Shown here piece by piece: positions 29,101 through 38,899 of a DNA stretch of 64,000 nucleotides. Made by a program: the position numbers and the translations under genes. The notes under the pieces were generated by a model. The model saw nothing but the letters and a program-made list of their open reading frames with translations, searched no databases and was not told the DNA's origin. This DNA is from Vibrio sp. J1-1 (lineage in GTDB: Bacteria; Pseudomonadota; Gammaproteobacteria; Enterobacterales; Vibrionaceae): contig NZ_JAKKCM010000007.1 of assembly GCF_021728395.1 (NCBI RefSeq), positions 17,339 to 81,338 on the forward strand, in the 5' to 3' direction. The stretch's first letter is position 1. Each line of letters begins with the position of its first letter.

Positions 29101-30438
29101 ATGTGTCAGGTGTTTTTTATTGATGATGAAGCGGATCTCAGGCTAGCAATAGAACAGACGTTCGAATTAGCCGATATTGACGCGCAATTTTTCCCCGATG
29201 CAGAGTCCGCACTGCTAGCGATGAAAAACGGGGCTGAACCAGGCGTGGTTATCACTGATATCTGTTTACCGGGAATATCAGGAATGAATTTACTGAATAC
29301 TCTGGTGCAAACAGACAACAACCTGCCGGTGATCATGATTACTGGGCATGGTGACATCTCAATGGCGGTTAATGCATTACATCAAGGTGCCTACGACTTT
29401 ATCGAAAAACCATTTTCTCCCGAGCAGTTGGTTGAAACGGTCAAGCGAGCTATCGAAAAGCGCCAGCTTACGAATGAAAACGAGAAGTTACGGCAATCAC
29501 TCAAAGCCAGTCAGGCTCTCGGCCCGCGAATTATCGGCGAAACCGCCAGTATCCAGATGCTACGTGATACTATCACCCACATTGCCGATACTGATGCCGA
29601 TATTTTGTTGTTCGGTGAGACAGGCACGGGTAAAGAGCTCATTGCTCGCTCATTACACGAACAAAGCTTACGCAGAAATCATAACTTTGTCGCCGTAAAC
29701 TGTGGCGCGGTACCAGAAAACCTCATTGAAAGTGAGCTCTACGGGCATGAAAAAGGCGCATTTACCGGCGCAGAAAGTCGCCGGATTGGTAAGTTCGAAT
29801 TCGCTCAGGGGGGCACGTTATTCCTGGATGAAATCGAATCCATGCCCATTCAAGCACAAGTTCGACTGCTCCGTGTTCTTCAAGAGCGTGTTATCGAGCG
29901 AGTAGGCTCAAACGAACTTCTCCCCCTCGACATTCGTGTAATAGCGGCGACCAAAGTGGATTTAAAACGTGCTGCCGAAGAAGGAACATTTCGCCAAGAT
30001 CTCTACTATCGACTGAATGTCGTTACACTGGATTTGCCCCCTCTGCGGATGCGCAAAGAGGATATCCCTGCGCTCTTCCATCACTTTTTGCTCGTGGCGG
30101 CCTCTCGATACGGCAAAAGCTCCCCGAGCTTATCATCTCAAGATCTGGCGACATTGATGGCGCATGACTGGCCGGGTAATGTGCGAGAGCTGAGAAATGC
30201 AGCGGAACGTTTTGTGCTGCTTGGGAAATTGATTCAGCTTGGAGATGCAAGCCCGGTGCAGACTCTTTCCACTAGCTTGGCAGAGCAAGTGGCAGAATTC
30301 GAGAAAGCGGCAATCGAGCGCGCATTACTCGAGCACAATGGCAGCATCAAGCAAACCATGACGCAATTGAATGTTCCCCGTAAAACACTGTATGACAAAA
30401 TGCAACGCTATCAGATAGATAAAGATCTGTATAAATAA
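29101..30438 (+). CDS. dctD: Sigma-54-dependent response regulator DctD
   Basis: 445 aa from the ATG at 29101 (MCQVFFIDDEADLR), preceded by GAGGAAT. Receiver domain with phospho-acceptor Asp in VVITDICLPGISG. The AAA+ activator has Walker A GETGTGKE, the sigma-54-contacting GAFTGA, and FLDEIESMP. A Fis-type helix-turn-helix closes it (NGSIKQTMTQLNVPRKTLYDKMQRY). It starts two bases after dctB and should activate the sigma-54 promoter at 33917-33932. The longer upstream frame is rejected because it lies inside dctB. Confidence 0.95.
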   Translation: MCQVFFIDDEADLRLAIEQTFELADIDAQFFPDAESALLAMKNGAEPGVVITDICLPGISGMNLLNTLVQTDNNLPVIMITGHGDISMAVNALHQGAYDFIEKPFSPEQLVETVKRAIEKRQLTNENEKLRQSLKASQALGPRIIGETASIQMLRDTITHIADTDADILLFGETGTGKELIARSLHEQSLRRNHNFVAVNCGAVPENLIESELYGHEKGAFTGAESRRIGKFEFAQGGTLFLDEIESMPIQAQVRLLRVLQERVIERVGSNELLPLDIRVIAATKVDLKRAAEEGTFRQDLYYRLNVVTLDLPPLRMRKEDIPALFHHFLLVAASRYGKSSPSLSSQDLATLMAHDWPGNVRELRNAAERFVLLGKLIQLGDASPVQTLSTSLAEQVAEFEKAAIERALLEHNGSIKQTMTQLNVPRKTLYDKMQRYQIDKDLYK

Positions 30439-30513
30439 AACCCGCAACCACATTTGTTCCTTTACTCAACGTATCTCATACTATTTATAGTTCCATGGAT
30501 GGTAGCGCTGAGC

Positions 30514-30696
30514 ATGAATGAGAAAACGAAGATACCTGTAATTAGGGAGACTGTGGTTGTCGACGGACATTATCAGGAAGAGCGACGTTCTGGAGAGGAT
30601 CGCAGGAAGAACAAACAAAAGTGGCATGGCTACGAGCGGAGAATAAACTCTCAGCCCAGAAGACATGACCACAAATCAATAGACGAAGAGGTGTGA
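30514..30696 (+). CDS. Small basic protein, unknown
   Basis: 60 aa from MNEKTKIPVIRETVVV. It is strongly charged with EERRSGEDRRKN and GYERR repeats (an RRxGxDRR-like pattern seen in several small bacterial proteins). Upstream alternative starts at 30496 (ATG) or 30454 (TTG) would add hydrophobic residues; no ribosome site clearly decides. Its stop lies in a 24-bp perfect palindrome that serves as terminator. Function is unknown. Confidence 0.5.
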   Translation: MNEKTKIPVIRETVVVDGHYQEERRSGEDRRKNKQKWHGYERRINSQPRRHDHKSIDEEV

Positions 30697-30710
30697 CATG
30701 TCACACCTCT
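30687..30710. terminator. Perfect 24-bp palindrome between dctD side and dctM
   Basis: AGAGGTGTGACA / TGTCACACCTCT is fully symmetrical, overlaps the stop of the small ORF, and is followed by TTTGTT. It lies between convergent genes and is a likely bidirectional terminator. Confidence 0.75.
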
Positions 30711-30736
30711 TTGTTGCATTAACGAGTCTGAAACCG

Positions 30737-32098
30737 TTACTTGGTAATAATCTCCGGCCCCATTAGCGTCGTTGGTAACCAGGTTGAAACCCATGGTATG
30801 TAAGTAACGATAATCAAGAACAGGAACATTACAGCCACCCAAGGCAACGCCGCTTTAACTACGCTCATCATCGACATTTTAGCCACCCCTGCAGTAACAA
30901 AGAGGTTCAGCCCGACTGGCGGCGTGATCATCCCAATCTCCATGTTCACCACCATCATGATACCCAAGTGGATAGGATCAATGCCTAAAGCAATGGCAAT
31001 CGGAAATACCAGTGGAGCCACAATGATCAACAAACCAGACGGTTCCATAAACTGGCCGCCAATCAAGAGCAGTACGTTTACCACGATCAAGAATGTGATT
31101 GGCCCCAAACCTGCGGAAAGCATTGATTCAGTGATCATCTGAGGAATGCGCTCTTCGGTCAGTACATGTTTTAAGATCAACGCATTAGCAATGATAAACA
31201 ACAGCATGATCGTCAGCTTGCCAGCTTCAAACAAGGTTTGCTTGGTGTCGTGGTGCACAAAGCTCTGAAGGACTTTCACAATGGCAGGTTTAGTATTCTG
31301 TTTATCCGCAAATGGCCCCATATCCCTATAAACAAAGTTAGCGATTAAGAAGGAGTATACCGCTGCCACTGCCGCTGCTTCAGTTGGAGTAAAAATGCCG
31401 CCGTAGATGCCTCCGAGAATAATGACAACCAGCATCAGCCCCCAGATTGCATCTTTAGCCGCCGAGAAGGCTTCTTTCCAGCCAACAAACGGTTGTTTCG
31501 GTAAGTTCTTAACTCGTGCTGCAATGTAGATTGCAATCATCAACATCACACCAGCTAACAGCCCCGGAATAACGCCGCCTAAGAACATACGACCAACGGA
31601 TACGTCTGTCGCTGCTGCATACACAACCATTACGATTGAAGGTGGAATTAGAATACCAAGTGTGCCCGCGTTACAGATAACACCTGCGGCAAAGTCTTTG
31701 GAGTAACCGTTTTTGATCATACCAGCGATAACGATGCTACCAATCGCAACAACCGTCGCTGGTGACGAGCCTGACAGCGCTGCAAACATCATACACGCCA
31801 CAACAGAAGCCATGGCAAGACCACCTCGGAACCAGCCGACCATTGCAATCGCAAAACGAATAATGCGTTTCGCTACACCGCCTGTGGACATAAAGCTGGA
31901 TGCAAGGATGAAAAACGGGATAGCAAGTAAAGTGTAGTGTCCTTCAAACGCATTAAAAAGCGTCTGAGCTACTGATGCCAGCGACGCATCTGAGTGCCAC
32001 ATCAAAAATAAAATACTGGATAAGCCCAGTGATACCGCGATCGGAACGCCCAAGAGCATGAAGCCAATCACCATCAAGAATAACCATAAAATATCCAT
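30737..32098 (-). CDS. dctM: TRAP transporter large membrane subunit DctM
   Basis: 453 aa, about 12-13 hydrophobic segments. It is the sodium-driven transport subunit of a C4-dicarboxylate TRAP system. Typical segments: FMLLGVPIAVSLGLSS, FFILASSFMSTGGVAKRII, LSGSSPATVVAIGSI, GTLGILIPPSIVMVVYA and NMEIGMITPPVGLNLFVTAGV. It follows dctQ by 3 bases. Confidence 0.95.
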   Translation of the reverse strand: MDILWLFLMVIGFMLLGVPIAVSLGLSSILFLMWHSDASLASVAQTLFNAFEGHYTLLAIPFFILASSFMSTGGVAKRIIRFAIAMVGWFRGGLAMASVVACMMFAALSGSSPATVVAIGSIVIAGMIKNGYSKDFAAGVICNAGTLGILIPPSIVMVVYAAATDVSVGRMFLGGVIPGLLAGVMLMIAIYIAARVKNLPKQPFVGWKEAFSAAKDAIWGLMLVVIILGGIYGGIFTPTEAAAVAAVYSFLIANFVYRDMGPFADKQNTKPAIVKVLQSFVHHDTKQTLFEAGKLTIMLLFIIANALILKHVLTEERIPQMITESMLSAGLGPITFLIVVNVLLLIGGQFMEPSGLLIIVAPLVFPIAIALGIDPIHLGIMMVVNMEIGMITPPVGLNLFVTAGVAKMSMMSVVKAALPWVAVMFLFLIIVTYIPWVSTWLPTTLMGPEIITK

Positions 32099-32101
32099 AG
32101 G

Positions 32102-32791
32102 TTAGCGCTCCTTGTTCTTATTGTTATCTTGGCTTTTGTCTTTGCCTTGTGTGGGTTCCATCACATCGCCCGCATCTTTAAGCTCTTCTTTAAGTGCTTC
32201 TAACTCTTCTTCACCTTCATGACTGGAAATAATACGGTCAAGCTTACCAGTCAGTATCTGGTATGCCGCCTGGGCAAAACGAAACGTCAGCAAAGCCATA
32301 CCAATTGGCAGCGCCATATACGGGATAAATCGAGGGAGCTTCTCATAACGCTCACCTTCGTTGAGCCAATCAGCCATGAACTGCAGCATTTCTGGCATTG
32401 GAATATCATCCGTCTCGTACCATGCACGCTCTGTGGCGAACGGGTACCAGTAATTCCATGAGCCAATAAGTAGTAGTATTGAAAAGGCCAAACAGCATGA
32501 CACGGCAAGCAAAGCACAAGCTTTTCTAAAACGTTCAGGTAACAAGTTAATCACCACATCAACACCAATGTGAAAATGCTTTTTCACGCCGTATGACGCA
32601 CCTACGAGAACCATCCAGGCAAAAAGAAAAACGGTAACTTCAAGCGCCCAAAGAATATTGTCATTGAATACGTAACGCATCACGACGTTGACAAATGTCA
32701 GTATCGTCATCGTGCCGAGGAAGAAGGCAATCAAGGCTTCTTCAACCTTGTCGGTAAACTGACCGACTTTCGAAAAAAATGAGTGTTCCAT
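32102..32791 (-). CDS. dctQ: TRAP transporter small membrane subunit DctQ
   Basis: 229 aa from the ATG at 32791 (MEHSFFSKVGQFTDKVEE). Four membrane segments with the family motif NVVMRYVFNDNILWALEVTVFLFAWMVLVGASYGVKKHFHIGVDV. It has an unusually charged C-terminal tail (EGEEELEALKEELKD...KDKSQDNNKNKER). The longer start at 32851 would read through the spacer after dctP and is not supported. Confidence 0.93.
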   Translation of the reverse strand: MEHSFFSKVGQFTDKVEEALIAFFLGTMTILTFVNVVMRYVFNDNILWALEVTVFLFAWMVLVGASYGVKKHFHIGVDVVINLLPERFRKACALLAVSCCLAFSILLLIGSWNYWYPFATERAWYETDDIPMPEMLQFMADWLNEGERYEKLPRFIPYMALPIGMALLTFRFAQAAYQILTGKLDRIISSHEGEEELEALKEELKDAGDVMEPTQGKDKSQDNNKNKER

Positions 32792-32860
32792 AACGGTACA
32801 TCGCTCGAATCGGGTAAGTTTGGCTCCCGACGAACGGGAGCCGCTTATCATTATGTTGAT

Positions 32861-33859
32861 TTATTTCTGGTTGGCCGCTAACGCCGCTTCAATTAACTCT
32901 GAACCAATATCTTTTTCAAATTTGTTCCAAACGGGTTTAAGTGCGGTTACCCACTCTTCACGCTGTTCTGGCGTCAGCTCTCGAACCACACCACCAGCTT
33001 CGATAACGTATTGTTTGTTTTGTTGCTCTACGCGGTTCGACTCCGCATTACGGGTTTGAGTGACCTCTTTAAGAATGGTCGCTAACTGGTCACGCACGTC
33101 GCCTGGAAGTCCATCCCACCACTTCGTCGAAGTAACCACTAGATAATCCAAAATGCCGTGGTTGGTTTCAGTCGTTCCGTCTTGAACCTCGAAGAACTTT
33201 TTACCGTAGATATTCGACCAGGTATTTTCCTGACCATCGATAACTTTGGTTTGCAAGCCACCGTACACTTCGGCAAATGACATTTTTTGTGGGTTAGCAC
33301 CCAATTGCTCAAACTGTGCAACCAATACATCTGAAGCCTGAACGCGGAATTTAAGCCCCTTAGCGTCTTCCGGACTAATCAACGGCTTGTTGGCTGAAAT
33401 TTGCTTCATACCGTTGTGCCAGAACTCTAAACCTCTGATGCCTCGTCGGTTCATCGCGTTCTTAAGATTTTCACCCGCTTCAGAGTTTTGGAAACGGTCA
33501 ACAGCGTCTACGTCATCAAATAGGAAAGGAAGGTCGAAAAGGCGGAATTTTTTGGTGAATTTTTCAAACTTAGACAGTGAAGGTGCGGCAAGTTGTACGT
33601 CCCCATTCAACATAGCCTCAAGTACTTTATCATCATCGTAAAGCGTCGAGTTAGGAAACACTTGCATACACGCTTTACCGTTCATCTCTTCATTGACACG
33701 CTTTTCAAGCAGAGAGGCAGCGATCCCTTTAGGGTGCTTATCGGTGTTAGTTACGTGACTGAACTTGATGACCATTTCACCTGGATCACAGTTTGCAGCA
33801 GCGTTAAAACTGGTAACAGCAAGAATTGAGGCAGTTAGTAGGGTAACAGGCTTAAACAT
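32861..33859 (-). CDS. dctP: TRAP transporter C4-dicarboxylate binding protein DctP
   Basis: 332 aa from the ATG at 33859, with AAGGAG 8-13 bases upstream. The signal peptide is MFKPVTLLTASILAVTSFNAAA. The ligand-binding arginine region is LKFRVQASDVLVAQFEQLGANPQKMSFAEVYGGLQTKVIDGQEN, characteristic of DctP. It captures succinate, fumarate and malate in the periplasm for DctQM. It is the first gene of dctPQM. Confidence 0.95.
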   Translation of the reverse strand: MFKPVTLLTASILAVTSFNAAANCDPGEMVIKFSHVTNTDKHPKGIAASLLEKRVNEEMNGKACMQVFPNSTLYDDDKVLEAMLNGDVQLAAPSLSKFEKFTKKFRLFDLPFLFDDVDAVDRFQNSEAGENLKNAMNRRGIRGLEFWHNGMKQISANKPLISPEDAKGLKFRVQASDVLVAQFEQLGANPQKMSFAEVYGGLQTKVIDGQENTWSNIYGKKFFEVQDGTTETNHGILDYLVVTSTKWWDGLPGDVRDQLATILKEVTQTRNAESNRVEQQNKQYVIEAGGVVRELTPEQREEWVTALKPVWNKFEKDIGSELIEAALAANQK

Positions 33860-33916
33860 TATTATTCTCCTTGATAAATGAACAACCCCATCACTGGGTG
33901 TTGATGCAACTACCAA

Positions 33917-33932
33917 AGCAAGTACCGAACCA
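33917..33932 (-). promoter_or_regulatory. Sigma-54 promoter of dctPQM
   Basis: On the minus strand TGGTTCGGTACTTGCT has GG and GC exactly ten bases apart, the -24/-12 signature (consensus TGGCAC-N5-TTGC). It lies about 58 bases before dctP. With dctD nearby, this is a straightforward regulator-target pair. GGGT/ACCC-type repeats at about 34023-34075 are candidate DctD sites. Confidence 0.8.
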
Positions 33933-34091
33933 CTTTTTTTATCACACTTTTATCAAACAAAATCAGACAGTTAAATCGAGCATATTCAAGGTACATTTAC
34001 CTAGATCACAAAATCATTTTTGAAATGGGTGAAATCTACCCACGCCAATGTATTAAGTGGGTGGATTTACACACATTCATGAATCGGTAAA

Positions 34092-34119
34092 TAAAAATGG
34101 TAGCCAATTGGCTGCCATT
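34092..34119 (-). terminator. Hairpin terminator between dct promoter and the remnant gene
   Basis: ATGGTAGCCAA / TTGGCTGCCAT stem, followed on the minus strand by TTTTTAT. It would end transcripts from the remnant at 34152-34313. Confidence 0.7.
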
Positions 34120-34151
34120 AAGAATCTACGAATTCCTGATTTGTATTGCTC

Positions 34152-34313
34152 TTATCGTTGGTGATACTCGATACGCTGTTCTGTGGATGCGGCTAACTCT
34201 TGATTTTCACTGTCCGTAATATGTTCCGGATGCAAGCCAATCACTATCTCTTTGCCCTCTTGTTTTCTAACGGAAGCTGGCAGCTTGTTGTGAATTTCTT
34301 GCGGTGTACCCAT
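34152..34313 (-). pseudogene. C-terminal remnant of an ABC transporter ATPase (MalK/UgpC-type)
   Basis: A 53-codon frame (MGTPQEIHNKLPASVRKQ..., then KEIVIGLHPEHI). The 'IVIGLHPEHI' segment matches the C-terminal regulatory OB-fold of MalK/UgpC-type ATPases ('VxLGIRPEHI'). A TGA codon directly precedes the ATG in the same frame, and no Walker motifs occur anywhere near. It looks like the tail of a deleted transporter gene retained with its terminator. A short expressed peptide cannot be excluded. Confidence 0.5.
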
Positions 34314-34355
34314 TCATTGCACTCATCTTATTAACAACACACCCAAATAAACCCC

Positions 34356-35825
34356 TTATGATGAGCAGCTTATTTCCATTTTTTTGCCCCACTCTGGCGG
34401 CAATTTCGCGTACTCTTCAAACTCAGGCTGAGAATCATAAGGATGACGAAGTAGTGCGGCCAAACGGTTGACTTCACTGAAATCACCTTCTTCTGCTTTA
34501 TCTATCGCCAACTGTGCTAAGTAGTTACGAAGAATGTATTTAGGATTAGCACGGCGCATTTGTTCACAACGTTGTTCTGTGGTGATTTGGCTGCCCAGCT
34601 GATCGACTTCCAACTCACATCGTGCCAGATAAAGCTCCAACCACGCTTGAGCCGCTTCACGGTCTATAAACAAATCAATAACGTCTTGAGGTGATTTTTT
34701 GTCTAAGTTAGATAGCGTTCTAAAGAAGCGCGTATAGTCTGCTTTGTTCTGGTTGAGTAACTCAAACATCGATTCAAACAAGCGGGAATCTTCATCAATT
34801 CTGGTTTGTAAACCAAGCTTACTACGCATCAAGCGACTAAATTGCTGGCTTAAACGAACCTCAAACTGGCCAAGTGCTGCTTCTAAATCAGCACGCTCCA
34901 CCAGTGGAGACAACGCGTGGGCCAACGCAGAAAGATTCCAAAGCGCGACTCGTGGCTGTTGGTCAAACGCATAGCGTCCCTGATAGTCAGAATGATTACA
35001 GATATAGCCAGGATCGTAGTCATCCAAAAAGCCAAACGGTCCATAATCAAATGTTTGGCCAAGGATAGACATGTTGTCGGTGTTCATAACGCCGTGAGCA
35101 AAGCCAAAGGCTTGCCATTTCGCAATCATGTCCGCTGTTTTCTCTACGATCTTGGCAAACATCGCAGCGTATGGTTTTTCAGCTTGAGCGCATTCAGGTA
35201 GGTGCCATTCAATGACCTTATCCGCCAACAGTTTTTGCTCTGCCAGCTGATTGGTGTAAAAGAAGTGCTCAAAGTGTCCAAACCGAATGTGAGTTTCCGC
35301 CATACGAATTAACATCGCGCCGTTTTCAGTTTTTTCGCGATAGACAGGCGTGTCACTCACCATCATACCAAGCGCACGGGTAGTCGGGATCCCTAGCCCT
35401 TGCATCGCTTCACTACAAAGGTACTCACGAATAGTCGAACGCAGTACTGCTCTGCCGTCCCCCATTCGCGAGTAAGGAGTGAGACCTGCGCCTTTTAGGT
35501 GGATGTCAAACCAAGTGCCATCCTGTCGTTGGATTTCTGCCAACAACAACCCACGACCATCGCCTAAATCCGGGTTATATACACCAAATTGGTGCCCTGC
35601 ATATTTCATCGCTAATGGACGAAATTCATCAAAGTTTGCTTGGCCAGAAAATACCTCTAGCAGCTCTTCATCAGGTATAGGGGGCAAACCAAACTGCTGC
35701 GCAAATTCACTGTTCCAAACCACCCATTGAGAATTCAATAACGGTTGTGGCTCTACGAAAGTGAAAAACGCCGAAGGCAGCTGGCTATAACGATGGGTGA
35801 AATTGACCCCTTGCCAAATGGACAT
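34356..35825 (-). CDS. selO: Protein adenylyltransferase SelO (YdiU)
   Basis: 489 aa pseudokinase that AMPylates proteins. Signatures are [61 protein letters not shown] and [25 protein letters not shown]. The C-terminus ends [14 protein letters not shown], the usual bacterial Cys form of the position that is selenocysteine in many eukaryotes. Length fits. It appears monocistronic. Confidence 0.94.
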   Translation of the reverse strand: MSIWQGVNFTHRYSQLPSAFFTFVEPQPLLNSQWVVWNSEFAQQFGLPPIPDEELLEVFSGQANFDEFRPLAMKYAGHQFGVYNPDLGDGRGLLLAEIQRQDGTWFDIHLKGAGLTPYSRMGDGRAVLRSTIREYLCSEAMQGLGIPTTRALGMMVSDTPVYREKTENGAMLIRMAETHIRFGHFEHFFYTNQLAEQKLLADKVIEWHLPECAQAEKPYAAMFAKIVEKTADMIAKWQAFGFAHGVMNTDNMSILGQTFDYGPFGFLDDYDPGYICNHSDYQGRYAFDQQPRVALWNLSALAHALSPLVERADLEAALGQFEVRLSQQFSRLMRSKLGLQTRIDEDSRLFESMFELLNQNKADYTRFFRTLSNLDKKSPQDVIDLFIDREAAQAWLELYLARCELEVDQLGSQITTEQRCEQMRRANPKYILRNYLAQLAIDKAEEGDFSEVNRLAALLRHPYDSQPEFEEYAKLPPEWGKKMEISCSS

Positions 35826-35937
35826 ATTGGGTTCCTTATCTAAAAAGACTAACTACTAATCAGTATACGTCCGATCCCAATTGCCATTCAGCCATGAAAT
35901 CAACATGGGTATTTGATTCATCTATAGCTCAGAAACA

Positions 35938-35967
35938 AATAAGCCACTCATTGAAAGCGGCTTATTA
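35938..35967 (-). terminator. Terminator downstream of the DEAD-box helicase gene
   Basis: AATAAGCC / GGCTTATT stem with an inner pairing segment, T-rich on both sides; about 22 bases beyond the helicase stop. Confidence 0.65.
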
Positions 35968-35989
35968 TTAAACGGTATGTACCCAGCTA

Positions 35990-37219
35990 TTAATCTCTCG
36001 TCTGACTTCTATCAGATCGTGGACGGTCTTCCTGAGGCTTACGCTTATTCTTTGGGACGTAATTAAGAATTGAAATTGGCACAGGCTTTCTTGGCGCAAA
36101 TCCTTCAATTTCTACCCGCTCTAGCAAATGACCTAGACGGCTTTCAATCATGCACAAGTTTTTGAAGTCGTCCTTTGATACCAGTGAAATCGCTTCACCT
36201 TGCGCACCAGCACGACCAGTTCGTCCAATTCGGTGTACATATTCATCCGCAGGGAAAGGTAAATCGTAGTTAATAACCACAGGCAGATTATCAATATCAA
36301 TACCGCGTGCCGCAACACCTGTCGCGACCAAGTACTGGATCTCCCCTGCTTTAAACTGCTCAATTAGCTCCTGACGCACACGCTGATTGCGCCCACTGTG
36401 GAACGCTTCCGCAACGATGCCACGCTTCTCCAGTTGGCTGACTAATTTTGCAGCGCCATGCTTGGTTTCGATAAAGATCAGAACTTGTGACCAATCATTC
36501 TCTTTTAGCATGTGGCTTAATAATGACGATTTCATGTCTTTATCGACGGTTGTAATCCACTGCTTAATGTTTGACTTCGACGCGCTATGTTTGGCAATTG
36601 TAATCTCTTCTGGATCGACAATCGCATTCTTAGCCAGGTCTCGAACTGGGTTCGAAAGCGTTGCAGAGAACAGCAGGCTCTGTACATCCTCAGGCATGCA
36701 ATCGACGATTTTATCTATTGCATTGATGAAGCCCATATCCAGCATCTTGTCTGCTTCATCTAAAACCAGCATCTCTACTTCATCAAAGTGAATCGATCGT
36801 TGACCGTAAAGGTCAATTAAACGCCCCGGCGTACTGACAACAATGTCCACACCTTCAATTAATGCTTTCTTCTGCGGTGCGTATTCCACGCCACCGAACA
36901 TCGCCATTGAGCGTAATGGCAGGTTCTTACCGTAAGCTTCAATACTTTGGTGTACCTGCAGAGCTAGCTCACGCGTTGGCGTAAGAATGATGGCACGCGC
37001 ACGTTTTTTACGCAGCGTTTCACCCTGACTGAGCTTCTCTAAGATTGGTAATACAAAGCTGGCTGTTTTACCGGTACCGGTTTGTGCTGCTGCGATCAAA
37101 TTACGCCCGCGAAGTACAATCGGAATGGCTTTTTGCTGAATAGAAGTCGGTTTTTCATAACCCAGCGCCGTCACTGCGTCAGTGATTGGTGCACTTAAAC
37201 CAAGCTTAGAAAATGGCAT
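35990..37219 (-). CDS. rhlE: DEAD-box ATP-dependent RNA helicase, RhlE-like
   Basis: 409 aa. Helicase motifs in order: Q motif (KPTSIQQKAIP), I AAQTGTGKTA, Ia PTRELALQ, II DEAD in LVLDEADKMLD, III SAT, V ARGIDI, and VI HRIGRTGRAG. The basic tail (NKRKPQEDRPRSDRSQTRD) is short for RhlE. It may act in ribosome assembly or RNA decay. The paralogue assignment is by resemblance of the N-terminus (FSKLGLSAPITDAV) and is less sure than the family. Confidence 0.9.
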   Translation of the reverse strand: MPFSKLGLSAPITDAVTALGYEKPTSIQQKAIPIVLRGRNLIAAAQTGTGKTASFVLPILEKLSQGETLRKKRARAIILTPTRELALQVHQSIEAYGKNLPLRSMAMFGGVEYAPQKKALIEGVDIVVSTPGRLIDLYGQRSIHFDEVEMLVLDEADKMLDMGFINAIDKIVDCMPEDVQSLLFSATLSNPVRDLAKNAIVDPEEITIAKHSASKSNIKQWITTVDKDMKSSLLSHMLKENDWSQVLIFIETKHGAAKLVSQLEKRGIVAEAFHSGRNQRVRQELIEQFKAGEIQYLVATGVAARGIDIDNLPVVINYDLPFPADEYVHRIGRTGRAGAQGEAISLVSKDDFKNLCMIESRLGHLLERVEIEGFAPRKPVPISILNYVPKNKRKPQEDRPRSDRSQTRD

Positions 37220-37413
37220 AGAAACGTCTCAACAGAGGAAATGGGCGCGTAGTGTATCAGTAACAGAATGATTAATCAGCATAGCTGTACTGAGAAGTTC
37301 TACCCTATAAATAAAACATAAGCTTAGCAAGAAAACGGGATTTATCCGCTACTTCACATTTACTCAGCCGGAATCTCGCTATGCTACTAACGTGTGGATG
37401 ACTGGAAGGCTTC

Positions 37414-38727
37414 ATGGATATTTTATTGCTAGTAGGATTGATAGGATTAATCACGCTCAATGGCGTCTTCGCGATGTCGGAAATTGCGTTGGTCGCTGCC
37501 AAAACAAGCCGCCTCAGAACAATGGCTGAAAGCAGCAAACGCGCAACAATAGCTTTAGAACTCAAAAATAACCCGACACAATTTTTATCAACGATCCAAA
37601 TCGGCATCACTGTGATTGGCCTACTCAGCGGCATCTTTGGCGAAGCCACGCTTTCTGTTCCTTTTGGACAATGGTTAGTCAGCCAAGGGTTAGAAAAAGA
37701 GATTGCCAATTTTGTATCTACGTTTAGTGTGGTTTTGTTGATCACATACTTCGCCATTGTGATAGGTGAATTGGTACCCAAACGTATTGCTCAAAATAAT
37801 GCAGAAATGATCGCTATCAATGTGGCTTACCCAATCCACTGGTTAGCCAAATTAACCCGACCCTTTGTTTTTCTTTTGACCTTTACCACTGACACCTTGC
37901 TCAGAATATTGAGGCAAAGTGAGAGCAAGAGTGAAGTCGTCACCGAAGAGGATATCGTCGCCATCGTCAGCGAAGGCTCCGAGTCCGGCGCCATTGAGCC
38001 TCAGGAACAATTGATGATCCGCAATCTTCTCCATCTTAACGATCGCCTTGCACTTTCATTGATGACGCCACGCTCTGATATCCACTACCTAGACGCGACA
38101 CTTCCTATTGATGCAACCCTAAAAAACCTTCGACAAACCCAGCACTCGGTTTGGCCAATATGCAAAGGAGGCCTAGATACCATCATTGGTACGATTTCTT
38201 CCAAAGTGTTGCTGGATGAGTATGACAAGATCTCCATTGAACGGCTCAATAAACGTCTAAAACAACCGCGTTTTGTACCGGAGTCTATGAAAGGACTGCC
38301 TTTACTGAACTATATGCAACAAACCAGTACCGAGATGGTATTTATCGTCGACGAGTATGGTGACGTGCAAGGTTTGGTGACGCTCTATGACTTACTCAAA
38401 TCCATCGCCGGAGAGCTAGGTATGGAACCGCAACAACTATGGGCGAAACAACAAAAAGACGGCAGTTGGTTGATGGATGCACTCATCCCATTGAATGAAC
38501 TCAAAAACAAACTCCAACTTAGCAACATCGAAGGGGAAGAGAGCGAAGGTTTTCAAACCTTAAATGGCTTTCTTACCTGGTTAATAGACCGCGTGCCATC
38601 TCAAGGAGAAATCATCGAATACCAGAACTGGCGATTCGAAGTGCTACTGATGAAAAGTAACCGCATCGTGCAGGTAAAAGCATCGCATAAAGAACCAGCG
38701 GTAAATTCAGAAGACTCAGCAGAGTAA
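37414..38727 (+). CDS. CNNM/CorC-family (hemolysin-related) membrane protein
   Basis: 437 aa. The DUF21/CNNM transmembrane domain (about 1-190; ALNGVFAMSEIALVAAKTSRLR, IQIGITVIGLLSGIFGEA) is followed by a CBS pair (about 215-345; MTPRSDIHYLDATLPID and FIVDEYGDVQGLVTLYDLL) and a C-terminal CorC_HlyC domain (about 355-430). The family is implicated in Mg/Co ion export, not haemolysis. It is YtfL-like in length. Confidence 0.9.
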   Translation: MDILLLVGLIGLITLNGVFAMSEIALVAAKTSRLRTMAESSKRATIALELKNNPTQFLSTIQIGITVIGLLSGIFGEATLSVPFGQWLVSQGLEKEIANFVSTFSVVLLITYFAIVIGELVPKRIAQNNAEMIAINVAYPIHWLAKLTRPFVFLLTFTTDTLLRILRQSESKSEVVTEEDIVAIVSEGSESGAIEPQEQLMIRNLLHLNDRLALSLMTPRSDIHYLDATLPIDATLKNLRQTQHSVWPICKGGLDTIIGTISSKVLLDEYDKISIERLNKRLKQPRFVPESMKGLPLLNYMQQTSTEMVFIVDEYGDVQGLVTLYDLLKSIAGELGMEPQQLWAKQQKDGSWLMDALIPLNELKNKLQLSNIEGEESEGFQTLNGFLTWLIDRVPSQGEIIEYQNWRFEVLLMKSNRIVQVKASHKEPAVNSEDSAE

Positions 38728-38856
38728 ACCGACAATACGATATAACCCGCCTAGAAAAGGCGTAGTGTTAAAGCTTAATTGAAAAGCGTTTCCAAGAGCT
38801 CACATTAAACTTCACACTTACTTGACTATTTCGCCAACTACAAACGCCAAAAATGA

Positions 38857-38894
38857 CAAAGCCCCGATAACTCATCGAGCTATCGGGGCTTTTG
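38857..38894. terminator. Bidirectional terminator at the argU 3' side
   Basis: AGCCCCGATA / TATCGGGGCT stem with an 11-base loop, flanked by A-rich and TTTT runs. On the minus strand it would end the host argU transcript; on the plus strand it ends the CNNM gene's transcript. Confidence 0.85.
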
Positions 38895-38899
38895 AAAAA

